Part shown: positions 31,102-40,110 of the stretch, piece by piece
How the letters are laid out: each line of letters starts with the position of its first letter
How positions within the stretch are numbered: the first letter of the stretch is position 1
Assembly (NCBI GenBank): GCA_013176395.1
Contig: JABMLP010000046.1
Coordinates: 1-58,743, forward strand
DNA length: 58,743 nt
From: Venturia oleaginea
Lineage: Eukaryota > Ascomycota > Dothideomycetes > Venturiales > Venturiaceae
Direction of reading: 5' to 3'
Translations under genes and position numbers: made by a program
Notes under the pieces: model-generated
What the model was told of the DNA's origin: nothing
The model's database searches: none
What the model saw: the letters and a program-made list of their open reading frames with translations, nothing else

Positions 31102-34100
31102 TTACCGGGTGTGCAGGACTAAAGAGGGTGTGGTAGGTGGGATAATCAAACAGACAAACGCCATACATCGCTTCTGCCAGCTTGTAGCAGATTCGAAGGC
31201 GCTGGCCACCGCTACTCGGTTTCTTCGGGCCCCTGTTTGAGCTCCTATATCTTCGCCGACACCGTCGCCCTTGCCATACTCTGCCTCGAAGCGGTCTAAG
31301 TCCTCGACTTCTATGAATAATGAACGTGGCTGCCAATCGGGATCTGCATAGCCTTTCCATTTGATTAATAACTGACGAACCCAGCCTCGCCCAACCCGTT
31401 TCTTCTCTGCGCGAAGTATACGTTCTACTTCAAACTCAGCCTCTGTTTCTTCGGTTTGAGGCACTAATGGTGGCGGCTGGGTATCATCGGATTCTTGTGA
31501 GGGCAGTGTGTCGGTTGCGGCTCGGCGGAGTAGGTCAACGTGGAAACGGTTATGGATACCACTTGGCAGGTCAGCCAGCTCGTATACCATCGGGGAGATC
31601 TGGTTCTCGACAGTGTATTTGGCTTGCGTCCACGACAGTTTCTTTGATAGCTGCGGAGTATTGATATTCCTAAGGTTCAACCAGACTTTGTCGCCCTTTT
31701 TTAACGTTTCGGCAGCTTGACGTGACCTGTTGGCGTCGTTCTCCATCTTCTGCTGGGACCAGGCCATCGCTGCCTGTGCATATTCTTGTGCCTCTTCTAT
31801 TCGTTGCACAAAGGTCTCGGCATCGGCTGTTGGTGAGTTACTGGGTGAGATTCGTTGTACTTTCTGGATTGGTTCCGCATGGTAGCCGTGGGTTAGATAG
31901 AATGGACTCATCCCTGTGACTGAAGAGTCACGATTGTTCAGTGCTAACATAGCCGTAGGTAGTAGCGTTGGCCAGTCTAGTTGGGAGTATGCGATGAAGG
32001 CGCGGAGATAGCGTAGAACTTCCTGGTTCATACGCTCGGTCGCGCCATCGGTCTGTGGATGAAAGGCTGTAGAGAGTCTCTGCTCAATCTTTGTAAGTTC
32101 GCAAAGCTTCCTCCAAAAACGACCTGTCCAATTGCTGCCTCTGTCCGACGTCAATGCCATGGGAAATCCGTGGTAGCGATAGTGGCATTGTAAGAACCTT
32201 TTCGCGCACTCTTTGGCGCTCATTGTAGTCATAGCCTCCAACGTAACACTTTTGAGGAGGCGATCTGTGATAACCATGAGGTATTTTGGGCCGTTTTCCT
32301 CCGCGGGCAAATCAGTCATGAAATCGATTGATAGCTCGCTGTGGAAGCGGGCCGGGATTGGAAGTGGTTTCAGAAGACCTCGCTTCTTATCACGCCATAT
32401 TCCTGTTCTCCCACATACGTCGCAATTACGTACAAACTGCCGGACTGTCTTGTATTGTTGGGGCCAAAAGAAACTTCTGGATAGAATCGCAAGCGTGCTA
32501 TCTCTCCCTGGGTGTCCAGTAACATGGGAATCGTGAGTTTGTTGGACCAGCGTTGTTCGCAGCGGTTCCCAATCTGGTACCCATAGGATCCCTCTTCTCG
32601 TGACCGCGCCGTGGTCGTCTACTTCGCATTCGGGTAGCTGTACCGACAACTTGAGCTCTGGAGGAAAGGAACGTTCGCCAGTAACTATAGCCGTATGAAT
32701 AGCTTCGTAGGATTGGTCCTCTGCTATTGCGCGATCCCAGAGAAGTTGTAACTCTGGTTTCTCGAAAAGATCGCATCCTTTTGCAACTGACCGGTTTTGA
32801 CCGTACCTAGTAGTGGACCGGTGTTGACCGTTTTCGGCAGTCAGCTGGTGTCGACCGTCCAGTCCAGTATTTTGCTGGGGCTCCCGTATAACGTCCCATG
32901 TACTATTGGATGTATTCGGTGTATTGACTGGGCAGATAAGGGCTTGTATTGCGATTGTTTCGGTCGTCCTCTCGGAAAGAGGAGGAAGCCATTCGTCCTT
33001 GATCAACTGGGCCACTCGCCCTTGTAGTCTCTCGTCGTTCTTGTCATGTGGCATATCTTGATGTCTTCTTGATAGTGCGTCTGGTCTTTGCGCTAGTTTT
33101 CCGGCGCGAAATTCCAGCTGGAATTGGTACTCAGATAGAATTAGCGACCATCTTGCTTGTCTCTCTGACAAACGCTGCGCTGTCATAAAGTAGCGGAGAT
33201 TCTTGTGATCGGTAAGGACTTTGAAAGGTGCTGCAACACTGCGTAGTTCTCCTCTCCAGTGTTCAATGGACTTGATTACTGCCAGTAATTCTTTATCGTG
33301 GATCTCGTAGTTACATTCAGCCGCAGTGAGCTTGCGGGAGAAGTATGCTACTGGTCGTAGTTTTCCTTTCATATCCTTCTGCGACAACGTGCCTCCCAGC
33401 GCGTAGCCAGAGCAGTCGCACTCGAGTACCGTATCCAGGTCTGGATTCCAGTGAGCCAGTATTGGGCCGGAGATGAATAGCTCCTTCAAGACTTGAAAGG
33501 CGTTCTCATGTTCTTTGTTCCAGACAAAAGCGACGGCCTTCCGTGTTAACTTGATTAAGGGGTCGGAGAGCTCTGAGAAGTTGTCGATGAAGTCTCGGTA
33601 GAAATTTGCAAAGCCTAGGAAGGAGCGTACGCCTGTGACATTGACTGGAGCCTCCCATTCTTTAATCGCGGCAACTTTCTCTGGGTCGACTTTGATCCCT
33701 TCTCCTGCAGTGATAATGAACCCCAGATATTTGACCTCCTGAACAGCAAACTCGCACTTGCTTAAGTCTAGCCGAAGTCCAGCAGTCTTGAGCTTGGCAA
33801 GAATTTGGTTAACCTTAACCATGTGATCCAGATAGTCGCCGTCGCTCCATATCAAGACATCGTCCATGTAGGCTGAACAGCAGATATCTAGGGATTCCCG
33901 TAGGACTCCGTTGATGTATCGTTGAAAGCTCGCGGGTGCGCCAGCCAGTCCGAAGGGGGTAACTAGCCATTCGAATAGTCCAAATCGAGTGCGAAAAGCC
34001 GTTTTCCACTCATCGCCGTGCTTGATGCGGAGCCGATGAAATGCCGCTCTGACGTCAAGTTTGGTGTACCAACGCGCTGTTGCTAGATTTCGTAGGGTTT

Positions 34101-35178
34101 CTCGGATTAGTGGCAATGGGTAGCGGTCCGATCGAGTGATTCGATTCAGTGCCCGATAGTCTACACACATCCGAATGCCTCCACCTGGTTTCCTTACAAA
34201 TAAGACTGGGGCTGCCGCTGGTGAGTTGCTGGCGCGTATCCAGCCCTTGTCCATATAGTCCGAAAGTGTTTTTCGTAGGACTAATAGCTCTTCCCTCGAC
34301 ATGCCGTATAATGGGCCCCAAGGAACTTCTGCCTCGCGACCTTGTTCATCTCGTATCAATTCGATAACGTGATCGCGACCCTCTTGATGGGGCGCGATCT
34401 CTCCGTCTTCGTCGTCGAGAAAGGCATCAGCATGCTCTGCTATTTCTTCTGGTATCTCTTGTCGGATTTCTTCCTCAGTCTTTCTCTGTTTTCTTTCTGC
34501 TAACTTGCTTAGGGCCTTGTTGATATCCGACATCGAGATAGCCAGCACTTGTGTACCATCCGGTCCATCTCTTCTCAACCGTCGCTGGGCCCTTCCAACA
34601 ATAGCTGCAAATACAGATCCTGACACTAGACAAGCCGCCCGCACGTGAGCGAGCCGGTCTCGCGCTTTGGTGTTCTGTTCTAGCCACCCCTTTTCTCTTA
34701 CCGTGATGCGCTGGGATCCTTGACCAATAAGCAGCTTTCTCTTAGCTGCTATATATCGCACCCAGTTTCTCTCTGCCCATGCCTTGCCTAGGATAATAGG
34801 GAAGCTCAATCCTTTCACTATATACCCATAGACTCGCTCTGCTCGACCATCAATGTCGATCGTAGCGTAGGTCATGTGCGTAATACGAAGGTCTTCTCCG
34901 TTCTCGTGGCTCTCTTTAGCCAGTGCCAATTGTTTGGTGTCAATTGGGATGCGCGGTAGACGATGTGTTTGGACACTCTTCTCGCTGAAAGCAGCATAAG
35001 GGAGGCAGCCGTTATCAAAGAAGGATTCGGTGAAAGAAGTTCCGTTGATCAAGGTATCTATCAAGAAGGGTGTACTTTCCATCCTATCCTTTGCTGCTTT
35101 GATTTCTCTTATGCCTGGTAGCTTTGTAATGTCTTCGCCATGTACATCTACTTCAGACCCTCGTGCGCGACGATGCAC
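31102..35178 (-). CDS. Chromovirus Pol (protease, RT, RNase H, integrase, chromodomain)
   Basis: One open frame of about 1358 codons; the listed start is a GTG. The frame is also open upstream into gag, so translation probably enters by frameshifting. In order: a divergent aspartic protease site (FFDNGCLPYAAFS), RT (RASNSPAAAPVLFVRKPGGG, then CVDYRALN, YMDDVLIWSDGD) and RNase H (LECDCSGYALGGTLSQ, ELLAVIKSIEHWR). The integrase has an H..H..C..C finger ending CDVCGRTG, then IDFMTDLP, SDRGSNWTG and HPQTDGATERMN. A C-terminal chromodomain (VERILRAEKK, LLIKWKGYADPDWQP) follows. Chromodomains target such elements to modified histones. No stop or frameshift is present. Confidence 0.92.
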   Translation of the reverse strand: MHRRARGSEVDVHGEDITKLPGIREIKAAKDRMESTPFLIDTLINGTSFTESFFDNGCLPYAAFSEKSVQTHRLPRIPIDTKQLALAKESHENGEDLRITHMTYATIDIDGRAERVYGYIVKGLSFPIILGKAWAERNWVRYIAAKRKLLIGQGSQRITVREKGWLEQNTKARDRLAHVRAACLVSGSVFAAIVGRAQRRLRRDGPDGTQVLAISMSDINKALSKLAERKQRKTEEEIRQEIPEEIAEHADAFLDDEDGEIAPHQEGRDHVIELIRDEQGREAEVPWGPLYGMSREELLVLRKTLSDYMDKGWIRASNSPAAAPVLFVRKPGGGIRMCVDYRALNRITRSDRYPLPLIRETLRNLATARWYTKLDVRAAFHRLRIKHGDEWKTAFRTRFGLFEWLVTPFGLAGAPASFQRYINGVLRESLDICCSAYMDDVLIWSDGDYLDHMVKVNQILAKLKTAGLRLDLSKCEFAVQEVKYLGFIITAGEGIKVDPEKVAAIKEWEAPVNVTGVRSFLGFANFYRDFIDNFSELSDPLIKLTRKAVAFVWNKEHENAFQVLKELFISGPILAHWNPDLDTVLECDCSGYALGGTLSQKDMKGKLRPVAYFSRKLTAAECNYEIHDKELLAVIKSIEHWRGELRSVAAPFKVLTDHKNLRYFMTAQRLSERQARWSLILSEYQFQLEFRAGKLAQRPDALSRRHQDMPHDKNDERLQGRVAQLIKDEWLPPLSERTTETIAIQALICPVNTPNTSNSTWDVIREPQQNTGLDGRHQLTAENGQHRSTTRYGQNRSVAKGCDLFEKPELQLLWDRAIAEDQSYEAIHTAIVTGERSFPPELKLSVQLPECEVDDHGAVTRRGILWVPDWEPLRTTLVQQTHDSHVTGHPGRDSTLAILSRSFFWPQQYKTVRQFVRNCDVCGRTGIWRDKKRGLLKPLPIPARFHSELSIDFMTDLPAEENGPKYLMVITDRLLKSVTLEAMTTMSAKECAKRFLQCHYRYHGFPMALTSDRGSNWTGRFWRKLCELTKIEQRLSTAFHPQTDGATERMNQEVLRYLRAFIAYSQLDWPTLLPTAMLALNNRDSSVTGMSPFYLTHGYHAEPIQKVQRISPSNSPTADAETFVQRIEEAQEYAQAAMAWSQQKMENDANRSRQAAETLKKGDKVWLNLRNINTPQLSKKLSWTQAKYTVENQISPMVYELADLPSGIHNRFHVDLLRRAATDTLPSQESDDTQPPPLVPQTEETEAEFEVERILRAEKKRVGRGWVRQLLIKWKGYADPDWQPRSLFIEVEDLDRFEAEYGKGDGVGEDIGAQTGARRNRVAVASAFESATSWQKRCMAFVCLIIPPTTPSLVLHTR

Positions 35179-35186
35179 AAGGGTAG

Positions 35187-36290
35187 CTAGTTTTCCGACT
35201 CTGATGAGGCTTCCTGTAGGGAGTCATCGGTATGCTGTGTGATTACCGCAGTGACCTGAGTCTTTGGACGTGTTGCTGGTCGGAATTCGCATATGTTCGG
35301 ATGGTGCTTGGGCTTCTTACAGCGCCCGCATTTGCCCGCTTGTATAAGTGCCAAGAACTCTGTTTGGGATCGCCATTTCGCTCTAGGTCGTCGGTCCTTC
35401 TTCGCATCCTTTCCGAGTGTATCGACCCGAGCTATCAGTGCTGCGATCTGCGCTGAAAGGGCGTTGATGCCAGTCATTTCGACATCGCCTTCTGCGTCAC
35501 GACTGACTGTTTGGGGTGATTGTGGCCTCCCTCGAGTCGTTGGCGTCTCCTTATCCGTACTTGGATAGCGGCGTTGGTGGAATAGAGCCTCTGTCTTCGT
35601 CGCGAAGTACTGTACATCTTTTACGTAAGTGTCGTAGTCGTCCCTGGACAATCGCACTGATTTCAAGGTCTGTTGGAGGGAGTAGTTGAGCGCGTTGTTC
35701 ATGATAGTGATCTTTGAGGCTCTTTGCGGCGCTAGGGATCCAGCTTGCGATGTCAGTTGTTCGAACTGCTGGCGGAAGTCTTCGAACGGTTGTCTGCTGC
35801 CTTGGCTAATCTTGTTCAGCTCGTCGAGAGCTTTAGCTTCCGCTTCATGATCTAAGAACTTGTCGTCCATATGCTTGATAAAGGACTCGGGTTCGTAGTT
35901 GTCATGTTGCTCTCCATTGCTTAGCCATTGGATGACGCGTTGTTGTTTCTCTGTCGGAAGCCCGTTGAAGATGTTCGCGCATATTCCTTGATTGCTTCCA
36001 AGCTTCCCATTTTCAACAGTGATTTTTGTCTTGATCTGCCATCTGAACAGCGTGTAGTTGTCTCTTTTCCCGTCCCATTTAGGCCATGCAATAGCTTTTG
36101 CACCGGTGTTCCCATCAACACTGACTGCGGTCAGAGCTGCCACCAATTGTTGTACGGTGTCAGGCGAATTTGCTCGAGCCATTGAGAGTTTGTCGATTCC
36201 TTGCGTAATGCTCGCGATTGGGTCGTCGTCGGTAGTAGGGGTGTAGGTTGTAGGAGTCGATAGGGTACTGTTGCTACGCATCAAGTACAC
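35187..36290 (-). CDS. Chromovirus Gag
   Basis: 367 residues. It has a capsid-like central region (WDGKRDNYTLFRWQIKTKI, NIFNGLPTEKQQRVIQWL, FIKHMDDKFLD, FEDFRQQFEQLTSQAG) and a C-terminal zinc knuckle CGRCKKPKHHPNIC that fits CX2CX4HX4C exactly. The stop at 35187-35189 lies 9 bases before the first pol initiator candidate. The pol frame, -1 relative to gag, is open across the last gag codons, which points to a -1 shift rather than separate initiation. The first Met lies about 25 bases inside the 5' LTR boundary. Confidence 0.9.
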   Translation of the reverse strand: MYLMRSNSTLSTPTTYTPTTDDDPIASITQGIDKLSMARANSPDTVQQLVAALTAVSVDGNTGAKAIAWPKWDGKRDNYTLFRWQIKTKITVENGKLGSNQGICANIFNGLPTEKQQRVIQWLSNGEQHDNYEPESFIKHMDDKFLDHEAEAKALDELNKISQGSRQPFEDFRQQFEQLTSQAGSLAPQRASKITIMNNALNYSLQQTLKSVRLSRDDYDTYVKDVQYFATKTEALFHQRRYPSTDKETPTTRGRPQSPQTVSRDAEGDVEMTGINALSAQIAALIARVDTLGKDAKKDRRPRAKWRSQTEFLALIQAGKCGRCKKPKHHPNICEFRPATRPKTQVTAVITQHTDDSLQEASSESEN

Positions 36291-36491
36291 CTAGGTTTGT
36301 AAAGAACTGAATCTATATTACGGGACGGTAGCTGGAAAGACGCAGCATACTCGTAGCCAAAGATTGTTTAGATTCAGTTAAGAAGTGAAGGTATCTACAA
36401 ACAGAGAACCTCAATGAGGTTCTTTCTCTATACTAGGCTCAATCAGGCTTAGGCTCTTAGCCTATACCAACCATGGGCCATGCCCATAACA

Positions 36492-36785
36492 GTAGCTATA
36501 CGGAGGGAATATATAATAAGTGGCTCGTAGTATTAATATTTAGTCTAAAGGCCTACTAGTAGTAATATACAGGTCTAGCGCCCTTCATATTCTACTTTGT
36601 AGACCTCTATTAATACCTAAGAATACCTCAGAAAGGTATTAACTCGTTACTTAGAATCTAGATACCACCCGCGAGTAGTGAATAGACCCTTCGAAGTGTT
36701 AGCAGTACTACAGCGCGTGTAAATAACTTACACAGTACTCAGTAACCCTTCAAGGGCTTCCATAGCAACTTTGGCTAAACACGTT
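36492..36785. other. AT-rich flank between the chromovirus and the tyrosinase gene
   Basis: TA-rich sequence with short inverted motifs (CTACTAGTAG, TAATACC..GGTATTA) and no open frame. It may be an old mutated repeat. It also includes the tyrosinase 3' flank. Confidence 0.35.
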
Positions 36786-38141
36786 TCATTCATAAATATA
36801 ACAAAAAGGTCCTGCCAAAGAACTGACCAAATCTCTTCCCCGATACTCTCTCCCATTAACCCCCATATCAAAAGCATCATTCAAGCTCCCCAATCGACTC
36901 GGTGGATTATTATTCATAGTCAACGTCAAACCCATCTCCCACGGCCTCGTCTCCGGCTTCAAATTCTGCCACGTCCACCAAGTACGGTCAACGCTAGCAT
37001 GATGAAGCCAGAACGCAGGATCACCGGGGCTCAAATAGGCGTCTCCTCCCGGATCACCACCATACGTGTAATGTCCCCCAAAATGGACGCCCATGCGTCC
37101 AGCAAGGGTAGGAGTTGCTTCTAAGGTCTTTTGGAAACTCGTGTAATCGTTATTATTCATGATTAGGTCCGTCACATTTGCATCCGAAGTGGCAAACATG
37201 GAAACATGTTTTGATATGTCGCGCCGGATGCAACGAGGGTTGTAGCTTCGTCCACCTGAAATGCGATGGATTCCCGCTGATTTTGCATCTGGGTTCTGAG
37301 GCACGTCCTGCCAGTAGGGTGCTACCGGACCAAGGTTAACTGAGAAGTTCGCAAAAGGCCCGCTGTGGATGCAGCCTCCACCGCGTCCGCGAGGTAGGAT
37401 TGGCGCATTGCCAAACAGAGGCAACTCAGCAATGTACTCGCCATTACCGCTCAGGCTGGTATCGGAACCGTCAAACATAGGTGACGCTTCGGGATCATGG
37501 GCCCATAGTGCCCAGTTGTAGTACTTGAGAGTAGTCAGTGAATGATCAAGAAGGTCAATTCGCTACTCTATACCGGCTGGGACCCATTGTAGCCGCATTC
37601 GGTCCTGAGAGCATTCTCGTAAGACCAGACGAAATATCGATGCCACGGCAAAAATCTTGACTAAGGAGCTGGAGCTTTAGCTTTGAGCTCATGATGCAGT
37701 CCTTGTCACGAATGCCTACCGTGGAGTGGACGCCAATGGTCTGGTTGATGTGCGTCGCAACGAAATCATCATATCGATTTCGAACACCAGGAAATTCGGA
37801 AAGTGGCGTGATCGGCGGCATCTTCGACAGACACAAAACAGCGTCTATGTACTGCTTTCTCTCGTCCACTGACAAATTTCCCCTTCCAGTCTGGTTAGCC
37901 ACGCGTCTACGATTTTCATCTAGGATCTTTACCATTCTCTTCGCTTCATGGCGTTCTCCATTGTGCAGACTCCTGTCTGTGCCGAAACATTTCGGCTTAC
38001 GTGTGCTTTGAGCCTGTCCAGAGCCGTCCCAGCTAGCCTGTCGTTACCTGGCAGGGAGAGCACTCGACTCAGCCGATGTCTGGCCGACAAGACTGATGAG
38101 GGATATAGGCACAGACACAGCCATAGTCCAAATCCCCACAT
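36786..38141 (-). CDS. Secreted tyrosinase (type 3 copper oxidase), four exons
   Basis: Exons 38141-37933, 37882-37720, 37660-37574 and 37523-36786 splice in phase through introns of 50, 59 and 50 nt (the first with a GCTAAC branch site), giving 398 residues. The first residues (MWGFGLWLCLCLYPSSVLSA) look like a signal peptide. The copper A ligands would be His114 (THINQT), His122 (GVHST) and His131 (FLPWHRYF). Copper B would be His300 and His304 (VHFGGHYTYGG) with His327 or 328 (FWLHHASVDR). Other family marks are RREWGNLSVDERKQYIDAVLCL across the first junction and YYNWALWAHDP. The length matches short fungal tyrosinases without the C-terminal cap. It could oxidise phenols to quinones, for instance in melanin or phenolic metabolism. 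No lesion is visible although transposons flank both sides. Confidence 0.9.
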
Positions 38142-39111
38142 GGCCGAAATGTCAGAGATGAAAGAAGAATAGAGTGGAATGGATTCGGTAGGTATAACTA
38201 CTCCATCTACTATAATTAATATGTCGCTACTGCGTCTGGAGCTCCATGGCCCTATCCGCTCATTTTCAATTATAGCGAAATTTTGACAGCGACATTAAGA
38301 TTTGCATGGAATGAACCACTTGAAGAATGAAACGAAACTAAACAATACCCATGGTCGCGACGACTTAGTTAAGCTCTAGTACTGGGTAGGGAAATAGAAA
38401 TTGTGGTCTATCTAACCAATCTATGTCAGGCTGGCCAATTGGTCTCATGCGTTGAAATTGCAGATAACAAACACTTGTTCTTCAGCGGTGGACACGTGCA
38501 TGAGAAATGCGAATGATTGCGGACCTCGGTTGCCTACTTACTATATTTGAAGAAGAATAGGGCGAATCGGGGCTAATCGTGTATATTGGTTCTGAACCAA
38601 ACTCAGGGCTGTCCTCATGATTGGTGTAGGACCGAGTTATAATGAATGTTCACAGTACTACTACCTTCGAATCACGCTGGATCCGGGCTAAAAACGGGAT
38701 GTAGTTGTACGTTATAGGAGTATAGTAGCCATTACAAGCTCGGATATAGCCGCCATGTGGAACCGAGCACTTCGTCCTACCGATTCCGTGCAAAGGTGCA
38801 GACGAGATGACCCGGCTGATAAATGCTTACAAAGATTACCTGTGCTACCCTTATCTCGCCTGCATCTTTGCACGGAATCTTGCAACCTACGATATCTTTG
38901 TGGGCCTGGTTGTTACAGATCACCTCGAGGCTGAAGAGCAGGAAAGACAGGAACCGTAAAGAATGGTTGGATGACAAGAAGTTGTTGTTAGGACTGAGGA
39001 TGTAGGGGAATGCTTCGCTCATACTGTACAAGATGAGCCTGGTGCGACGGAGTCAGTCCTAAAGGAGAATAGTACGTGTAGAAGTCACGTGATATTTCCA
39101 AAGTTCCCATA
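38142..39111. other. Tyrosinase upstream region with an inverted repeat
   Basis: No gene seen. The 26-bp arms at 38782-38807 and 38854-38879 are inverted copies with two mismatches, spaced 46 bp apart. The tyrosinase promoter should lie in the first few hundred bases; no clear TATA box or known site stands out. Confidence 0.45.
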
Positions 39112-40108
39112 ACGTAATTCACTAGCGAGCGGGCTACCGAATCGATCATTTCATCTTTGCAAGCCTCTACACCACCACCTCATGCCTTCTAAAGCCCAGC
39201 AAGAAGGCCGATTACTTCTTGCTCTTCAAGCCTATCAAAAAGGCCAAATCACAACTATTTGCCAAGCTGCATTAGCTTATAATGTACCATACAGTACCCT
39301 CAAATATCGCCTCTCTGGACGCGTTGCACGCGTCGAAACGCGCGCAAACAGCCACAAACTTACTCCCACAGAGGAAGAAGTCTTAACTCAATGGATTATC
39401 TCAATGGATAATTGAGGCTATCCTGCTCGAGTCTGTGCAGTACAGAATGCGGCGAAATTACTGCTTCAACAACGCGTCGGTCCCTCAGCCTCAATCGGTA
39501 TCAACTGGTCTGCCAGGTTCATCAAGCGACAGCCTACCCTGCAATCGAGATTCAATCGCAAGTACGATTATCAGCGTGCTCAATGCGAAGATCCAGAGCT
39601 TATCGGAGCCTGGTTTCGGCTTGTGAGTAATACAATTCAGAAATACGGCATTCAAGAGGAGGATATCTATAACTTCGATGAGACTGGCTTTGCAATGGGT
39701 ATTGCAAGCACCTCACGCGTCGTTACTGCCTCAGATCGACGGGGCAAGCCACCTCAATTACAGCCAGGCGATCGGGAGTGGGTTACAGCAATTGAAGCGA
39801 CTGTTGGCAGATGAGAATGAGAAATTGAGAGCAGCGAATGAGAGGCAAAAGAGGAAGAGAGCAGTCAAAAAAAGCAGATCTCAAAGAAAATAACACTTAC
39901 AGTTGCAGAGGCACAAGGCCTGATGGAGAATACTGTACAGCAGCCTATACAGGCAAGTGTTGCTCCTATACAGTAAACAGTTGTTGCAACAGCCTCGTCA
40001 TCAAGTAGTGCAAGTCAAGGGAATTGCTTTGGTTTACCTAGTTGTTTTGTATGTAAGGGCTTTGACCATGCTGCGAGCGATTGCCCTAAATATCGATAAT
40101 CTTCTGTA
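39112..40108 (+). mobile_element. Pogo-like element F, internally deleted, right end lost
   Basis: It begins after TA (39110-39111) with ACGTAATTCACTAGCGAGCGGG, the ACGTA start shared by the other pogo elements here. The transposase remnant runs 39182-40099. No matching inverted end is found on the right; element C is inserted there at a TA. Confidence 0.6.
39182..40099 (+). pseudogene. Deleted transposase of element F: DNA-binding part and tail, no catalytic core
   Basis: It opens MPSKAQQEGRLLLALQAYQK, with an HTH (CQAALAYNVPYSTLKYRLSG) and HKLTPTEEEVLTQW. One in-frame TGA (39413-39415) replaces what is usually an Arg codon after SMDN. The frame then runs on through SASIGINWSARFIKRQPTL, YNFDETGFAMG and PGDREWVTAIEAT, where it jumps to the C-terminal coiled coil (NEKLRAANERQKRKR). 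It ends with a knuckle, CFVCKGFDHAASDC. The second and third catalytic Asp regions are missing. The same part is lost in element E, with a different breakpoint. Confidence 0.75.
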
Positions 40109-40110
40109 TA

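Larger units (their letters stand above)
30914..36491 (-). mobile_element. Complete chromodomain Ty3-gypsy retrotransposon (chromovirus)
   Basis: LTRs of 176 bp at 30914-31089 (3') and 36316-36491 (5') differ at two adjacent bases only, so the insertion is young. Gag and pol are both fully open. A C-rich tract (plus strand TTACCCCCCTCC at 31090-31101, purine on the element strand) adjoins the 3' LTR. Flanks do not match: GCTGT before and GTAGC after, and the interrupted LTR does not resume beyond it. Confidence 0.9.

Noticed and set aside
31467..35568. Plus-strand frames opposite the chromovirus
   Set aside because: Shadows of a strongly supported Pol and Gag on the minus strand.
37555..37935. 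Continuous 126-codon minus frame as a stand-alone gene
   Set aside because: It reads through two tyrosinase introns in a frame that loses the FLPWHRYF copper motif; the spliced model is clearly better.
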